64,000 nucleotides of DNA. Source: Pseudooceanicola atlanticus. GTDB taxonomy: Bacteria; Pseudomonadota; Alphaproteobacteria; Rhodobacterales; Rhodobacteraceae. Below, one piece after another: positions 34,090-43,371 of the stretch. Positions within the stretch are counted from its first letter, which is position 1, and each line of letters starts with the position of its first letter. The notes below the pieces were generated by a model. That model was not told the DNA's origin, ran no database searches, and saw only the letters and a list, made by a program, of their open reading frames with translations. The DNA lies in NCBI RefSeq assembly GCF_000768315.1, contig NZ_AQQX01000013.1, positions 37,423-101,422 of the forward strand, in the 5' to 3' direction. The position numbers and the translations under genes are program-made.

Positions 34090-37000
34090 ATTCCAAGGTC
34101 ATCCTTCGATTGTTGGCGCCGGTCGATACATCCAGACGCCCGTTAAGCTGCATCGCCGAAAGCTGAACCAGAGTTGACCCAAAGCCGGCTTTTTCTTCTT
34201 TTTGAACAACGTCTTCAGACAGAATTTCGTTCCAGCTTAAAATAACGCGGCCGGTGTCGTCTTCTTCCCAGCTCACGATGAGTTGACCTTCGCGGGCGCC
34301 GAGAACCCCGTATTTCGCCGCGTTCGTCGCCCATTCGTGCAGAAGCAGCGACAGCGCGGTCAACTCGCCCACTTCGATCCGGATCTCGGGGCCCGTGATG
34401 CTGATTTCGGCCTGGTCGTCGTAGGGCTCCAAGGATGCGGCCACCACGTCGGCCAGCTTGAGGCCCTCGCGGGACGGGGCGCGCTGCGTCATGTCATGCG
34501 ACCGCGCCAGCGCACTAATCCTCAGCTGCATCGCATCGACCACGTCGTCGACAGTTTCGGCCGACCGGCCGACGATCCGCAACATGCCCGAGATGATGGC
34601 GAACATGTTCTTCACGCGATGGTTCATCTCGCGCAGCATCATTTCGCGGACGTCGCGGTCTTCCTGTTCGCGGGTCACGTCGAAGGCGACGCCGAGGATG
34701 CGGGTGGCCTTGCGACTGTGCATGCGTTGGCCGACGATCTGCATGACGCGCGACCTGGCATGGTCCGATGCCGTGCGGAAGGTCACGTCGATATGGTCGC
34801 CATCGTCCTTGGCGGCATCAAAGGCGTCCTTCACGTGGTCCCGGTCTTCCTCGTGTACGCCAGCGTAGAATGCGTCCGCGTCCAGATGCTCGTCGTCGAG
34901 GCCCAGGAAGGACACGCCCGTCGCGTCGATGCGCAGGGTGTCCGCGTAGGGGTCGAAATCCCAGACCGACAGGTTGGACACGTCGAGGGCCAGGCGCAGC
35001 CGTTCGCTTTCCTGCTCTAGCGCGTCTTCCAGCCGGACGGCATCGGTAAGTTCCGAAAAGACCAGCGTCGCCCCGTCCAGCTGTCCGTCGCGGGACCGGT
35101 AGGGCGTCACCACCAGCGACCAGGTCCGTTCCTCGGTGCGGTCCCAGACCCGCAGGTGCCGGACCTCGCCGTCGCGCATCACCTCGCGGGTGGCGTCCAG
35201 CATCTCTGTATCCTGGCGCAGGGCGCTGGTGACCTCGGTCAGGGGGCGGCCACGGTCGGAGTTGCGGAAGGGATAGATGCTCTGGATCGCGTCGGTGTAG
35301 TTGCGGATCGCCATGTTGGCATCGACGACCACAAGGGGCAGGGCGGTCGAGGCAAAGAAGTTGGACAGGTCGGAATTGGCCACCGAAAGCTCGTCGACCT
35401 TGCTCTTGAGTTCGTCGTTGACGGTCGAAAGCTCCTCGTTCGTCGACTGGAGCTCTTCGTTCATCGACATCATTTCTTCGTTGGAGCTTTTCAGCTCCTC
35501 GTTCGCGGTCTCCAGTTCCTCCACCGTGGTGTGCAGGCGGACACGCGTGGAGCGCAACTCGTCCTCAAGGCTCTGCACATGGCTGTCCATCGGCAGGACG
35601 CTGTCGAAATCCTCGTCATCGCTGGGTTGGAACCGGTCGCGTTCGCGGAAGACCAGAAGGAAGGTCCCGTCCGTCAGCGGTTCGCCGATCAGGTCGAAGG
35701 CCTGGCTGCCGAATTCGGACTGGGCCGTCAGGTCACGCGAAATGGTACGCTTCTTGTTCTTGCTGACCTGCCGCACGATCGCCGAGATCGCCTCGCGCAC
35801 ACCGGGCCGTGCGATGGAGGGGGCAAAACGGTTCGTGTCGCCACCCGCACTGTAATCCAGGTACTTGCCCAGCCGTCCGGTGGATTTCAGGATTTCGCCC
35901 GCCGCCGTCACCCGAAGGGTCGCGGGCGCATAGGCGGCCAGGATCCGGTCCGTCGCGCCACCATCGTCCCATTCCAGACGCTTCGAGGGTTCCTCGTCAT
36001 ATTTCGGGCGCCGCTTGTTGTTGCTGGCCGAAGGCTCCTGATGGCGGAGGTGCACGGGGTATTCGGGGCGGCCGTTATTGCGCCGGAACACGCGGGCGGA
36101 CTGGTCGATGGCCTGGAAGGCATGGTCGTAGCGGCCAACCGTTTCGGACGGTCCCAGGAACAGCACCCCGCCCGGCTTGATCGCGTAGTGAAAGATCGGC
36201 ATCGCCGCCTTCTGCAACTGGTCGCCGAAATAGATCAGCAGGTTGCGGCATGACAGCAGGTCGATATTCGAGAACGGCGGGTCGCGGACGATGCTGTGCA
36301 CCGAGAACCGGATCATGTCGCGGATCTTGGCCGAGACCTGGAAATGGCCGTCGCGCGCGATCGTGTAGGCCTCGCGCATGTCTTCGGGAATGTCGGCCAG
36401 CGCGGCCTGGGCATAGGTCCCTTCGCGCGCGATCCGCAGCATCTGTTCGTCGATGTCGGTGGCGAAGATCTGGATGTTCACCGACCGTTTCTGCCGACGA
36501 CATTCATCGGCAAACAGCATCGCGATGGAATAGGCTTCCTCGCCGCTGGAACAGCCGGGCACCCAGATGCGGATGTCGTCTTCGTTGCCGGAATTCTGGA
36601 CCATCGGGCGGATCGCGGTGTCGCGCAGCACCTCGAAATGCTCGGCATCGCGGAAGAACCGGGTGACGTTGATCAGCAGGTCCCGGAACAGCAATTCGCA
36701 TTCCCGCGGGTCCGACCGGATGTGCGTGAGGTATTGCTCGGCATTTTCCAGGTCGAGGACCTGAACCCGCCGCTGCACCCGCCGGATCAGCGTGGATTGC
36801 TTGTAGCCCGCGAAATCATGACCGACGAAATTCCGCACCACGGCGCAGATATCGTTGAGGTTCTTCTCGATCGTGTTAGCCAGCTGGGTGTCGGTCTGGT
36901 CGAGAACGGAATGCGCGTAATAGGCCCGGATCGCCTCCACGATCTCGGACGGGCGGCGCACGAAATCCACCAGGCCGGTATTCTGCGCCGAGGTCGGCAT

Positions 37001-37519
37001 GCCGTCATATTTCGCGGATTTCGGCTCCTGCACGATGCAAAGCCCGCCATGTTCCTTGATGGCGCGCAGCCCCACGCTGCCATCGGCGCCGGTGCCCGAC
37101 AGGATCACGCAGGCCGCGAACCGTCCCTGGTCGATGGCAAGGCTTTCGAAGAAATCGTCGATGGGGCGCCGCAGGCCACGGGGCTGGGCGAACTCCGTCA
37201 GGTCCAGCACGCCCTCGCTGACCGACAGGCCGACGCCGGGCGGGATGATATAGACGTTGCCCGCGCGGATCTTCTCGCCCCCCGAGGCCTGTCGGACGGA
37301 CAGGTCGGTGTGACGGGACAGAAGCTCGGCCAGCAGGCTTTCGTGGTTCGGGTCGAGGTGCTGGATCACCACGTAGGCCAGGTTGGCATCGGGCGGGGCC
37401 CCCGCCAGCATCTCCCGGATCGCCTCCAGCCCGCCGGCCGACGCGCCGATCCCAACGATGCAGAGCCGTTCCGACTCCTCGCCAATCTGCTCGCTCTCGT
37501 CCCTCTCTTCGTCGCGCAT
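34058..37519 (-). CDS. CheB-CheR-PAS-HWE hybrid histidine kinase
   Basis: 1153 aa multidomain sensor. CheB-type methylesterase first (IVGIGASAGGLEAIREML, VIQHLDPNHES, ILSGTGADGS). CheR-type methyltransferase next (RFFRDAEHFEVLRD, VPGCSSGEEAYSIAMLF, SCRNLLIYFGDQL). A long coiled coil rich in ELxSxNEE follows, then PAS segments, and an HWE kinase (REMNHRVKNMFAIISGML, His about 966; HEWATNAAKYG; WNE). Such fusions in alphaproteobacteria link a sensory input to a histidine kinase. It overlaps the response regulator and is 27 bp after a LOV gene. Confidence 0.93.
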   Translation of the reverse strand: MRDEERDESEQIGEESERLCIVGIGASAGGLEAIREMLAGAPPDANLAYVVIQHLDPNHESLLAELLSRHTDLSVRQASGGEKIRAGNVYIIPPGVGLSVSEGVLDLTEFAQPRGLRRPIDDFFESLAIDQGRFAACVILSGTGADGSVGLRAIKEHGGLCIVQEPKSAKYDGMPTSAQNTGLVDFVRRPSEIVEAIRAYYAHSVLDQTDTQLANTIEKNLNDICAVVRNFVGHDFAGYKQSTLIRRVQRRVQVLDLENAEQYLTHIRSDPRECELLFRDLLINVTRFFRDAEHFEVLRDTAIRPMVQNSGNEDDIRIWVPGCSSGEEAYSIAMLFADECRRQKRSVNIQIFATDIDEQMLRIAREGTYAQAALADIPEDMREAYTIARDGHFQVSAKIRDMIRFSVHSIVRDPPFSNIDLLSCRNLLIYFGDQLQKAAMPIFHYAIKPGGVLFLGPSETVGRYDHAFQAIDQSARVFRRNNGRPEYPVHLRHQEPSASNNKRRPKYDEEPSKRLEWDDGGATDRILAAYAPATLRVTAAGEILKSTGRLGKYLDYSAGGDTNRFAPSIARPGVREAISAIVRQVSKNKKRTISRDLTAQSEFGSQAFDLIGEPLTDGTFLLVFRERDRFQPSDDEDFDSVLPMDSHVQSLEDELRSTRVRLHTTVEELETANEELKSSNEEMMSMNEELQSTNEELSTVNDELKSKVDELSVANSDLSNFFASTALPLVVVDANMAIRNYTDAIQSIYPFRNSDRGRPLTEVTSALRQDTEMLDATREVMRDGEVRHLRVWDRTEERTWSLVVTPYRSRDGQLDGATLVFSELTDAVRLEDALEQESERLRLALDVSNLSVWDFDPYADTLRIDATGVSFLGLDDEHLDADAFYAGVHEEDRDHVKDAFDAAKDDGDHIDVTFRTASDHARSRVMQIVGQRMHSRKATRILGVAFDVTREQEDRDVREMMLREMNHRVKNMFAIISGMLRIVGRSAETVDDVVDAMQLRISALARSHDMTQRAPSREGLKLADVVAASLEPYDDQAEISITGPEIRIEVGELTALSLLLHEWATNAAKYGVLGAREGQLIVSWEEDDTGRVILSWNEILSEDVVQKEEKAGFGSTLVQLSAMQLNGRLDVSTGANNRRMTLEYVPSAGGKST

Positions 37520-37546
37520 GTCCCTGTCCGGTGGCTCCCTAACCGA

Positions 37547-38077
37547 TTAGCTGTCCGAAAAGGACAACCGGGCCATCATGGCCACGGAATCCGCCAGCAG
37601 CTTGGCCGAGCCCATCATGGCCAGACCATATTCGCGGCCGATCTGTTCCACGTCACTCAGCGCATGCCGCAGTTGTTCGTCGTTCGATGTGATCTTCGCC
37701 CGTTGCAGGGCAGAGGTCATGTCGAATTGCGAGGCAAGGATGTATTTCACCTCGTCCTCGCTATTGCGAAGCCGCGACATGAAAACGTAGTTGTGAAAGA
37801 CCGTCCCGTCCTTGCGGTAGTTGAGGATCGGAAAACGCCCGTTATCCTGTCCGACGCCGTGCACGAACTGGTGCAGGGGCCGGCGCATGTCCTCGGTCGT
37901 GCGCTCGCCTTGCAGGAAACGGCAATTGTGGTGAAGGACATCCTCTTCGGAATAGCCTGTAAGATCGCAAAAGGCGTCGTTGACCAGAACGAGCGGCGCA
38001 TCTTCCGAGGTGTCCGATAGAGCGAGGGCGATCCCGGACCCGCGCAAGTAGGTTGTCAGCCGCTCAGGCAACTTCAA
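37547..38077 (-). CDS. short LOV-domain blue-light photoreceptor
   Basis: 176 aa. PAS/LOV domain with the photoactive Cys in HNCRFLQG (Cys52; canonical GxNCRFLQ, with the Gly position His here), the flavin-contacting NYRKDGTVFHN and a later Gln in ASQFDMT. A C-terminal helical extension (about 130-176) follows, as in short LOV proteins. Expected to bind FMN and form a cysteinyl adduct in blue light. Upstream of the HWE kinase, so it may tune that kinase by light (inference). Confidence 0.9.
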   Translation of the reverse strand: MKLPERLTTYLRGSGIALALSDTSEDAPLVLVNDAFCDLTGYSEEDVLHHNCRFLQGERTTEDMRRPLHQFVHGVGQDNGRFPILNYRKDGTVFHNYVFMSRLRNSEDEVKYILASQFDMTSALQRAKITSNDEQLRHALSDVEQIGREYGLAMMGSAKLLADSVAMMARLSFSDS

Positions 38078-38268
38078 GTTCGTGTCCCTTTGCTCAGCCG
38101 CAGGTCCCTGAAAAGTCTAAGTATGGACTTGTCGGGCGCCTTGGCAAGCCAGAGCGGTATTACCAGAATACCTTTTCCGCCGAGAATTGATCAAAGGTGG
38201 CGGACGTTTTTATGTGGTGACATCAGGGTGGAGTCAAAGATCGCACCATGTCGCCACGCCAATCCGTC

Positions 38269-38907
38269 CTAAGTGGTCGGCGCAACACCGAATGTCGAGA
38301 TCATGGTCAGGATTTCCGCGATCTGGTCTTCGAATTCCGCAGGCGCGGTGCGGTCGCCCGAAAGATACTTCTGAAGGTGATAGCGGAAGGGCGCATCCAG
38401 CATCATGTACGCTGTTCGGGGCGCTATATCCGTCTGCCCGGTCCGGTTCAGGAACTCCGCCACGAGGTCGACGAGAGCCGCTTCGATCTCTGCCACGACC
38501 GCGTGGAATGCTGGATCGAACATGGCCTGCGCACGGATGTCGTACCACAAACGGTGGGTTTCCGCGTCGCGGCGGATCGACAGTGACAGCCCTTTCACGA
38601 ACCGATCGGCAAGCTGGTCCGTCGCCACATCTGCAGACAGGATCGACTGCATTTCAGCCATGAACCCCGATTTGTAGCGCAGCACGCAATAGGTGATCAG
38701 GTCGGCCTTATCCTCGAAGTAGTAATGCAACGTGCCGACGGCAACGCCCGACAGCTCGGCGATGTCGCGCAGGCTGGTGCGGGCGTAGCCAAGCTGCTTG
38801 AGCGCCGCGATGGCATTGTCGGCCAACTCGTCCTTCTTGCGGGCGCGCTTCGCGGACTTGGCGTCGGCCTTCTCTGCAAGCCGCGTGATCTTGTCGAGTT
38901 TGGTCAC
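38269..38907 (-). CDS. TetR-family regulator (BetI-like)
   Basis: About 212 aa. TetR helix-turn-helix: ALKQLGYARTSLRDIAELSGVAVGTLHYYFEDK (about 36-68); the C-terminal helical domain resembles BetI-like members. I chose the GTG at 38907 because GGAAGG precedes it; a GTG at 38931 is also possible. It precedes an acyl-CoA synthetase and a GMC oxidoreductase on the same strand, separated by about 300 bp, so it may regulate them. Confidence 0.85.
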   Translation of the reverse strand: MTKLDKITRLAEKADAKSAKRARKKDELADNAIAALKQLGYARTSLRDIAELSGVAVGTLHYYFEDKADLITYCVLRYKSGFMAEMQSILSADVATDQLADRFVKGLSLSIRRDAETHRLWYDIRAQAMFDPAFHAVVAEIEAALVDLVAEFLNRTGQTDIAPRTAYMMLDAPFRYHLQKYLSGDRTAPAEFEDQIAEILTMISTFGVAPTT

Positions 38908-38979
38908 CTTCTGGCCTTCCCCCCGCTGCACTGGCGGACATACCCGGCGGACCCATACCTTAGGGGCAAAAGGGCCATT

Positions 38980-39004
38980 CCCCCGCCCGCAAGCGGGCAG
39001 GGGG
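38980..39004. terminator. GC-rich hairpin
   Basis: CCCCC then GCCCGC-aa-GCGGGC, an extra A, then GGGGG. Nearly continuous pairing. In the gap downstream of the acyl-CoA synthetase and upstream of the TetR gene; may terminate the upstream transcript or be a chromosomal repeat copy. Confidence 0.4.
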
Positions 39005-39122
39005 ACCGGGTCAGCTTGTGCCGAATGGCTGTTTCCGACCTCCCCTTGGCACCCTGGAGCCGCCGACCCGTGGCCTGCCGAACTACCACGATGGGATCAG
39101 TGTCGGACGTCCGGGCCCGTGC

Positions 39123-39143
39123 GCCCTTGCCAACGGCAAGGGC
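39123..39143. terminator. perfect 9-bp hairpin downstream of the acyl-CoA synthetase
   Basis: GCCCTTGCC (39123-39131), aac loop, GGCAAGGGC (39135-39143), 62 bp beyond the stop of the minus-strand gene. No T-run in either direction. Confidence 0.5.
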
Positions 39144-39204
39144 AGACAGGTCCCGATCCAGCGGGGGACGGTCCGTAACCTGGTCCTTAGCGACCCGGGT
39201 CATA

Positions 39205-40830
39205 TCACGCATCTTCCAGCAACACGTCGCCATAGGTGTCGCGCAGCTTGTTCTTCAGAACCTTGCCGGTCGCGCCCAGTGGCAGGTCATCGACAAAGAT
39301 CACGCGATCCGGGACCTGCCAGCTGGCGACCTTGCCGTCGTAGGAGGCCTTCACTTCGTCCTCTGTCGGCGATGCCCCTTCGGCGGCAACGGCCAGGATC
39401 ACCGGCCGTTCATCCCATTTCGGATGCCGCGCGGCGATCGCAGCGGCATTGGCGATCTTGGGATGGGCGATGGCGATATTCTCAAGCTCCACGGTCGAGA
39501 TCCATTCGCCGCCCGATTTGATGATGTCCTTGGACCGGTCGCGGATGACCATGTAGCCGTCGGCATCCAGCGTCGCGACGTCGCCAGTGTCGAACCAGCC
39601 ATCGTCGGTCAGGGCGCTTCCGTCCTGGCCGAAATAGCTGTCGACGATCCAGTGGCCACGGATCTGCAATTCGCCCTGCGTCTCGCCGTCCCGCGGCAAT
39701 TCCTGGCCCGCATCGTCCACGATCCGCAGGTCCACGCCCCAGGGTGGACGGCCCTGGCTTTCGCGCAGCTTTGCCTGTTCGGCCGCGTCCAGCCCGGAAT
39801 GTTTTTCCAGAAGCTGGTTCAGCGTACCAAGCGGCGAGGTCTCCGTCATGCCCCAGGCGTGGATCAGTTCAACGCCGTATTCATCGCGGAATTCGCGGAT
39901 CATCGAGGGCGGCAAGGCAGAGCCGCCGACAACCGTGCGCTTCATCGAGGTCGGCTTGATGCCCGTGGCCTTCAGCCCGGCCAGCAGCCCCATCCAGATG
40001 GTGGGCACGCCCAGCGACAGGGTCACCTGTTCGGCGTCGATCAGGCGGGCCAGGCTTTCCCCGTCCAGTTTCGGCCCCGGCATCACCAGCTTGGCCCCGA
40101 CCGCCGCCGCGATATAGGGCACGCCCCAGGCATTGACGTGGAACATCGGCACGACGGGCATCACCGCGTCGCGCGCAGCCACGTTCAGCCCGTCGGGCTG
40201 GTTGCCACCGATAGAATGCAGGACCAGTGAACGGTGCGAATACTGCACGCCTTTCGGGTTCCCGGTGGTCCCTGAGGTGTAGCACAGCGCTGCCGGCGCA
40301 TTTTCGTCCAGGTCCGGCCAATCTGCGTCGGGGGCAGCCTGACCCAGCAATTCGTCATAGAAAAGCAGGCCCTCGACCATGGCGGCGGCCTCTTCGTCGC
40401 GCGGGCCCATCAGCACGTAATGCTTCACGGTCTTCAGGTGCTCGCCCAGTTTCGCAGCTACCGGCAGGAATGTCCGGTCGAGGAACAGCACCTCGTCCGC
40501 GGCATGGTTGAGGATGTAGACCATCTGTTCGGGCGTCAGGCGCGGGTTGATCGTGTGGGTCACACGGCCGCCGCTGCCGATCCCGAAATAGAGTTCCAGG
40601 TGACGGCGATTGTTCCAGGCGATGGTGGCACAGCGCGCCCCCGCAGAGACGCCCAGACCGTCCAGCGCCGACTTGATGCGCCGGGCATTGGCGCCGACCT
40701 CGCCCCAGGTCGACCGGCCGACCGATCCGTCGGTCTCGACCGAGACGATCTCGGTCCCGGCATGGTATTTCTCTGCATGGGCAATCAGCGACCCTGTCGT
40801 CAGGGCTTGCCACATCATCGTTCCGGACAT
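39205..40830 (-). CDS. acyl-CoA synthetase (AMP-forming)
   Basis: 541 aa. ANL-superfamily motifs: phosphate loop CYTSGTTGNPKGVQYSHRS, HAWGMTETSPLG, and DGWFDTGDVATLD, RDRSKDIIKSGGEWISTVELEN and a C-terminal LGATGKVLKNKL with the catalytic Lys. It activates a carboxylic acid (medium/long-chain or aromatic) with ATP and CoA. AAGGAGG precedes the start at 40830. It lies 11 bp after the GMC oxidoreductase on the same strand, which fits oxidation of an alcohol to an acid followed by thioesterification. Confidence 0.9.
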   Translation of the reverse strand: MSGTMMWQALTTGSLIAHAEKYHAGTEIVSVETDGSVGRSTWGEVGANARRIKSALDGLGVSAGARCATIAWNNRRHLELYFGIGSGGRVTHTINPRLTPEQMVYILNHAADEVLFLDRTFLPVAAKLGEHLKTVKHYVLMGPRDEEAAAMVEGLLFYDELLGQAAPDADWPDLDENAPAALCYTSGTTGNPKGVQYSHRSLVLHSIGGNQPDGLNVAARDAVMPVVPMFHVNAWGVPYIAAAVGAKLVMPGPKLDGESLARLIDAEQVTLSLGVPTIWMGLLAGLKATGIKPTSMKRTVVGGSALPPSMIREFRDEYGVELIHAWGMTETSPLGTLNQLLEKHSGLDAAEQAKLRESQGRPPWGVDLRIVDDAGQELPRDGETQGELQIRGHWIVDSYFGQDGSALTDDGWFDTGDVATLDADGYMVIRDRSKDIIKSGGEWISTVELENIAIAHPKIANAAAIAARHPKWDERPVILAVAAEGASPTEDEVKASYDGKVASWQVPDRVIFVDDLPLGATGKVLKNKLRDTYGDVLLEDA

Positions 40831-40841
40831 CCTGTCCTCCT

Positions 40842-42488
40842 TCATTCTGCTGCGATTGCAGCGGGTTTGACGCCGCGGATCATGTCCGCCGCACGTTCCG
40901 CAATCATGATTGTCGGGGCGTTGGTGTTGCCGCCGATCAGGGTCGGCATGACCGAGGCATCGACGACGCGCAGCCCCTCCATCCCGTGGACCCTGAGTTG
41001 GGGATCGACCACGGCCATGTCATCGACGCCCATCTTGCAGGAGCCGACCGGGTGATAGATCGTGTCGGCCCGGGCGCGGATATGGCGTTCCCAGTCCTGA
41101 TCGCTCATCCCGTCGGTCACGCCGAACAATTCCTTATGGCGATAGGGCGCCATGGCCGGAGCCTTGATGATCTCGCGGGTCATCTTGGCCCCCTTGATCG
41201 TCGTGTCCAGGTCGCGCGGGTCCGACAGGAATTGCGGGTCGATGCCCGGCGCCGCCAGCGGGTCGCCGCTTTGCAGGAAAACCTTGCCCCGGCTGTAGGG
41301 GCGCAAGGCGCAGACATGACAGGAAAAGCCATAGCCCAGATGTAGCTTGCGCGCGTGATCGTCCACGACGGAGATCACGAAATGCAGCTGGATATCCGGC
41401 CGGTCCAGCGACGGATCGGTTTTCAGGAACCCGGCGCCTTCGGCAAATGGCGTCGCGATCATCGACTTGCCGTCGTTGCGCCATTTCAGGATGTGCTTTG
41501 TCAAACCGATCGTACCCGCCAGCCCGATCCCGAAATTGTCGGTGTCCTTCGACTTGTAGCCGAGGATGAAATCCAGGTGATCCTGAAGGTTCTTGCCGAC
41601 GCCGGGTAGGTCATGCACGACGTCGATCCCGTGGCGCTGGACCTCTTCGGCGGCCCCGATCCCCGACAATTGCAGCAGCTGCGGGGAATTGAACGCGCCG
41701 CCGCACAGGATGACCTCGCGTGTGGCAGTCACGCGGGCGTCCTTGCGACCCTTTCGATACGTCACGCCGGTCGCGCGCTTGCCTTCGGTCAGGATCTTCG
41801 TGGCATGGGCGCGGGTGATGATCGTCAGGTTTTTCCGGCTCTCCCGGATCGGATGAAGGTAGGCCGCCGCGGCAGAGCATCTTTCGCCGTTTCGCGCCGT
41901 GTCGTGAAATTGCGTGACCTGGAAGAGTCCGACGCCTTCGTTGTCGCCGGTGTTGAAATCTGCCGTCTCGCGGTGCTGGCATTCCGTCGCGGCCTGAACG
42001 AAGGCGCGGCTCATCGGGCGCGGGGCCTTCTGATCCGAGACGTGAAGCGGCCCGCTGTCGCCGTGGAAATCGCCTGCACCGGTTTCGTTATTCTCGGCTT
42101 TCAGGAAATAGGGCAGGCATTCGTCCCAGGACCAGCCGTCGCAGCCCATATCGGCCCAGCCGTCGTAATCCGACTTGTGCCCGCGGATATAAAGCATCGC
42201 GTTGATCGCGCTCGATCCACCCAGCCCCTTGCCGCGCGGCTGATAGCCCTGACGTCCGTTCAGGCCGGGTTGCGGCACCGTGTTGTAAGCCCAGTTCGAG
42301 ATCTTGCCATGCCCCGGCAGCATGGCCACGACGGCAGCGGGGGCGCGGATCAGGATATGGTTCCCGTCGCCGCCCGCCTCGAGCAGGCAGACCGAAACAG
42401 ATGGGTCTTCGGACAGGCGTGACGCGAGGGTCGACCCCGCCGACCCGCCGCCCACGATCACGTAATCGAATGACGTCCTGGAATTCAT
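40842..42488 (-). CDS. GMC-family FAD oxidoreductase (choline dehydrogenase-like)
   Basis: 548 aa. FAD site YVIVGGGSAGSTLASRL (about 10-26), GMC signatures PRGKGLGGSSAINAMLYIRG and GAFNSPQLLQLSGIG, and a C-terminal HPVGSCKMG with the active-site His. Oxidises an alcohol (choline, alkanol or a polymer end) to an aldehyde. The ATG at 42488 follows GGGAGG. Choline itself is not implied; no betaine aldehyde dehydrogenase is adjacent. Confidence 0.9.
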   Translation of the reverse strand: MNSRTSFDYVIVGGGSAGSTLASRLSEDPSVSVCLLEAGGDGNHILIRAPAAVVAMLPGHGKISNWAYNTVPQPGLNGRQGYQPRGKGLGGSSAINAMLYIRGHKSDYDGWADMGCDGWSWDECLPYFLKAENNETGAGDFHGDSGPLHVSDQKAPRPMSRAFVQAATECQHRETADFNTGDNEGVGLFQVTQFHDTARNGERCSAAAAYLHPIRESRKNLTIITRAHATKILTEGKRATGVTYRKGRKDARVTATREVILCGGAFNSPQLLQLSGIGAAEEVQRHGIDVVHDLPGVGKNLQDHLDFILGYKSKDTDNFGIGLAGTIGLTKHILKWRNDGKSMIATPFAEGAGFLKTDPSLDRPDIQLHFVISVVDDHARKLHLGYGFSCHVCALRPYSRGKVFLQSGDPLAAPGIDPQFLSDPRDLDTTIKGAKMTREIIKAPAMAPYRHKELFGVTDGMSDQDWERHIRARADTIYHPVGSCKMGVDDMAVVDPQLRVHGMEGLRVVDASVMPTLIGGNTNAPTIMIAERAADMIRGVKPAAIAAE

Positions 42489-42571
42489 TTTGCCCTCCCA
42501 ATGCGGGGTCTCCCGTCCCCGCAACAAATTTGAACAAAATTTTTGAACACTTGTCCAGAAAATCCATCCGA

Positions 42572-42832
42572 ATGGTCGGGGCGCGCATCTGGGCGATTGC
42601 TCGGGAGCCGGGCGCGACACCGATGGATTATCTATTTAGGAAGCGGATGGAAAAGGCCTGCCAGATGCTTCAGGCGCGGTCTCGGCAGAGCAGCCCGGCC
42701 CTGGTCTCGTCGATCGCCTATAATTGCGGGTTCAACGACGTGTCCTATTTCAACCGGCAATTCCGCAGGATGTTCGGCTGTGCCCCCGGTCAGTTCACCG
42801 CCGACCCGGTCACTTCTGATCCGAAAGCCTGA
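42572..42832 (+). pseudogene. remnant of an AraC-family regulator
   Basis: About 86 codons remain, containing only the C-terminal AraC helix-turn-helix (MDYLFRKRMEKACQMLQAR, SSIAYNCGFNDVSYFNRQF, RRMFGCAPGQFTADP). The ligand-binding N-terminus and first HTH are missing, and upstream codons are antisense to the GMC 5' end. It probably once regulated one of the two flanking operons. Its 3' end overlaps the hpaR stop region by 23 bp. Confidence 0.7.
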
Positions 42833-43274
42833 CGATCAGCGCATCGATCTCGTCCAGCAGGGTCTCGAGCCGGTCCTTGCCGACAAGCGCCTCGATCTCT
42901 TCGTAGATCTTGGCGCTTTCCGGTGCGGCCTCGGCCAGGAAGGCGCCGCCGGCGGGGGAGAGGTTGATCAGCGTCCGGCGCCCGTCGCTCTGGTCCTTGC
43001 GCACCTCGATCAGCCCGCGTGCCTCCAGCGTCTTGAGGATGCGCGACAGTGACGGGGCAAGGATCGCCGCGCCCTTTGCCAGGTCCGACGCGTCCATCGC
43101 CTCAGCCTCGTCCAGCACCCGCAGGACCCGCCATTGCTGCTCTGTTATGTCCAGCCGGTGAAGCAGGGGCCGAAACCTGTCCATCACGGTTTCCCGCGCC
43201 CGCAATAGAGCAATCGGCAAGGTCCGGCGCGTCTGGGCAAGGGCTGCGGCCGACGCCGCTCGGGGCTTTGTCAT
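42810..43274 (-). CDS. hpaR: HpaR, MarR-family regulator of homoprotocatechuate degradation
   Basis: 154 aa. Strong resemblance to HpaR: LPIALLRARETVMDRFRPLL, LDITEQQWRVLRVLDE, ILAPSLSRILKTLEARGLIE and KDQSDGRRTLINLSPAG. It faces hpaFEDGH across a 97-bp gap with a perfect TTAACATGTTAA dyad. In E. coli HpaR represses the meta-cleavage operon and is released by the substrate. Confidence 0.92.
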   Translation of the reverse strand: MTKPRAASAAALAQTRRTLPIALLRARETVMDRFRPLLHRLDITEQQWRVLRVLDEAEAMDASDLAKGAAILAPSLSRILKTLEARGLIEVRKDQSDGRRTLINLSPAGGAFLAEAAPESAKIYEEIEALVGKDRLETLLDEIDALIVRLSDQK

Positions 43275-43341
43275 GGATCGAATACCTCTCGGCTGGGGCC
43301 GGTTTATTTCACAGGTTAAGCATTGACAACCGATTAGATCA

Positions 43342-43353
43342 TTAACATGTTAA
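43342..43353. promoter_or_regulatory. candidate HpaR operator in the hpaR-hpaF gap
   Basis: TTAACATGTTAA is a perfect 12-bp palindrome, 18 bp before hpaF. A TTGACA -35 box lies at 43323-43328, so the dyad overlaps the -10 region of the hpaF promoter, a repressor position. Confidence 0.55.
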
Positions 43354-43371
43354 GCGAAGGGAGTGAGAATC

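Noticed and set aside
40842..42488. Choline dehydrogenase betA
   Set aside because: GMC fold is clear but no betaine aldehyde dehydrogenase or choline transporter is adjacent; the partner is an acyl-CoA synthetase.
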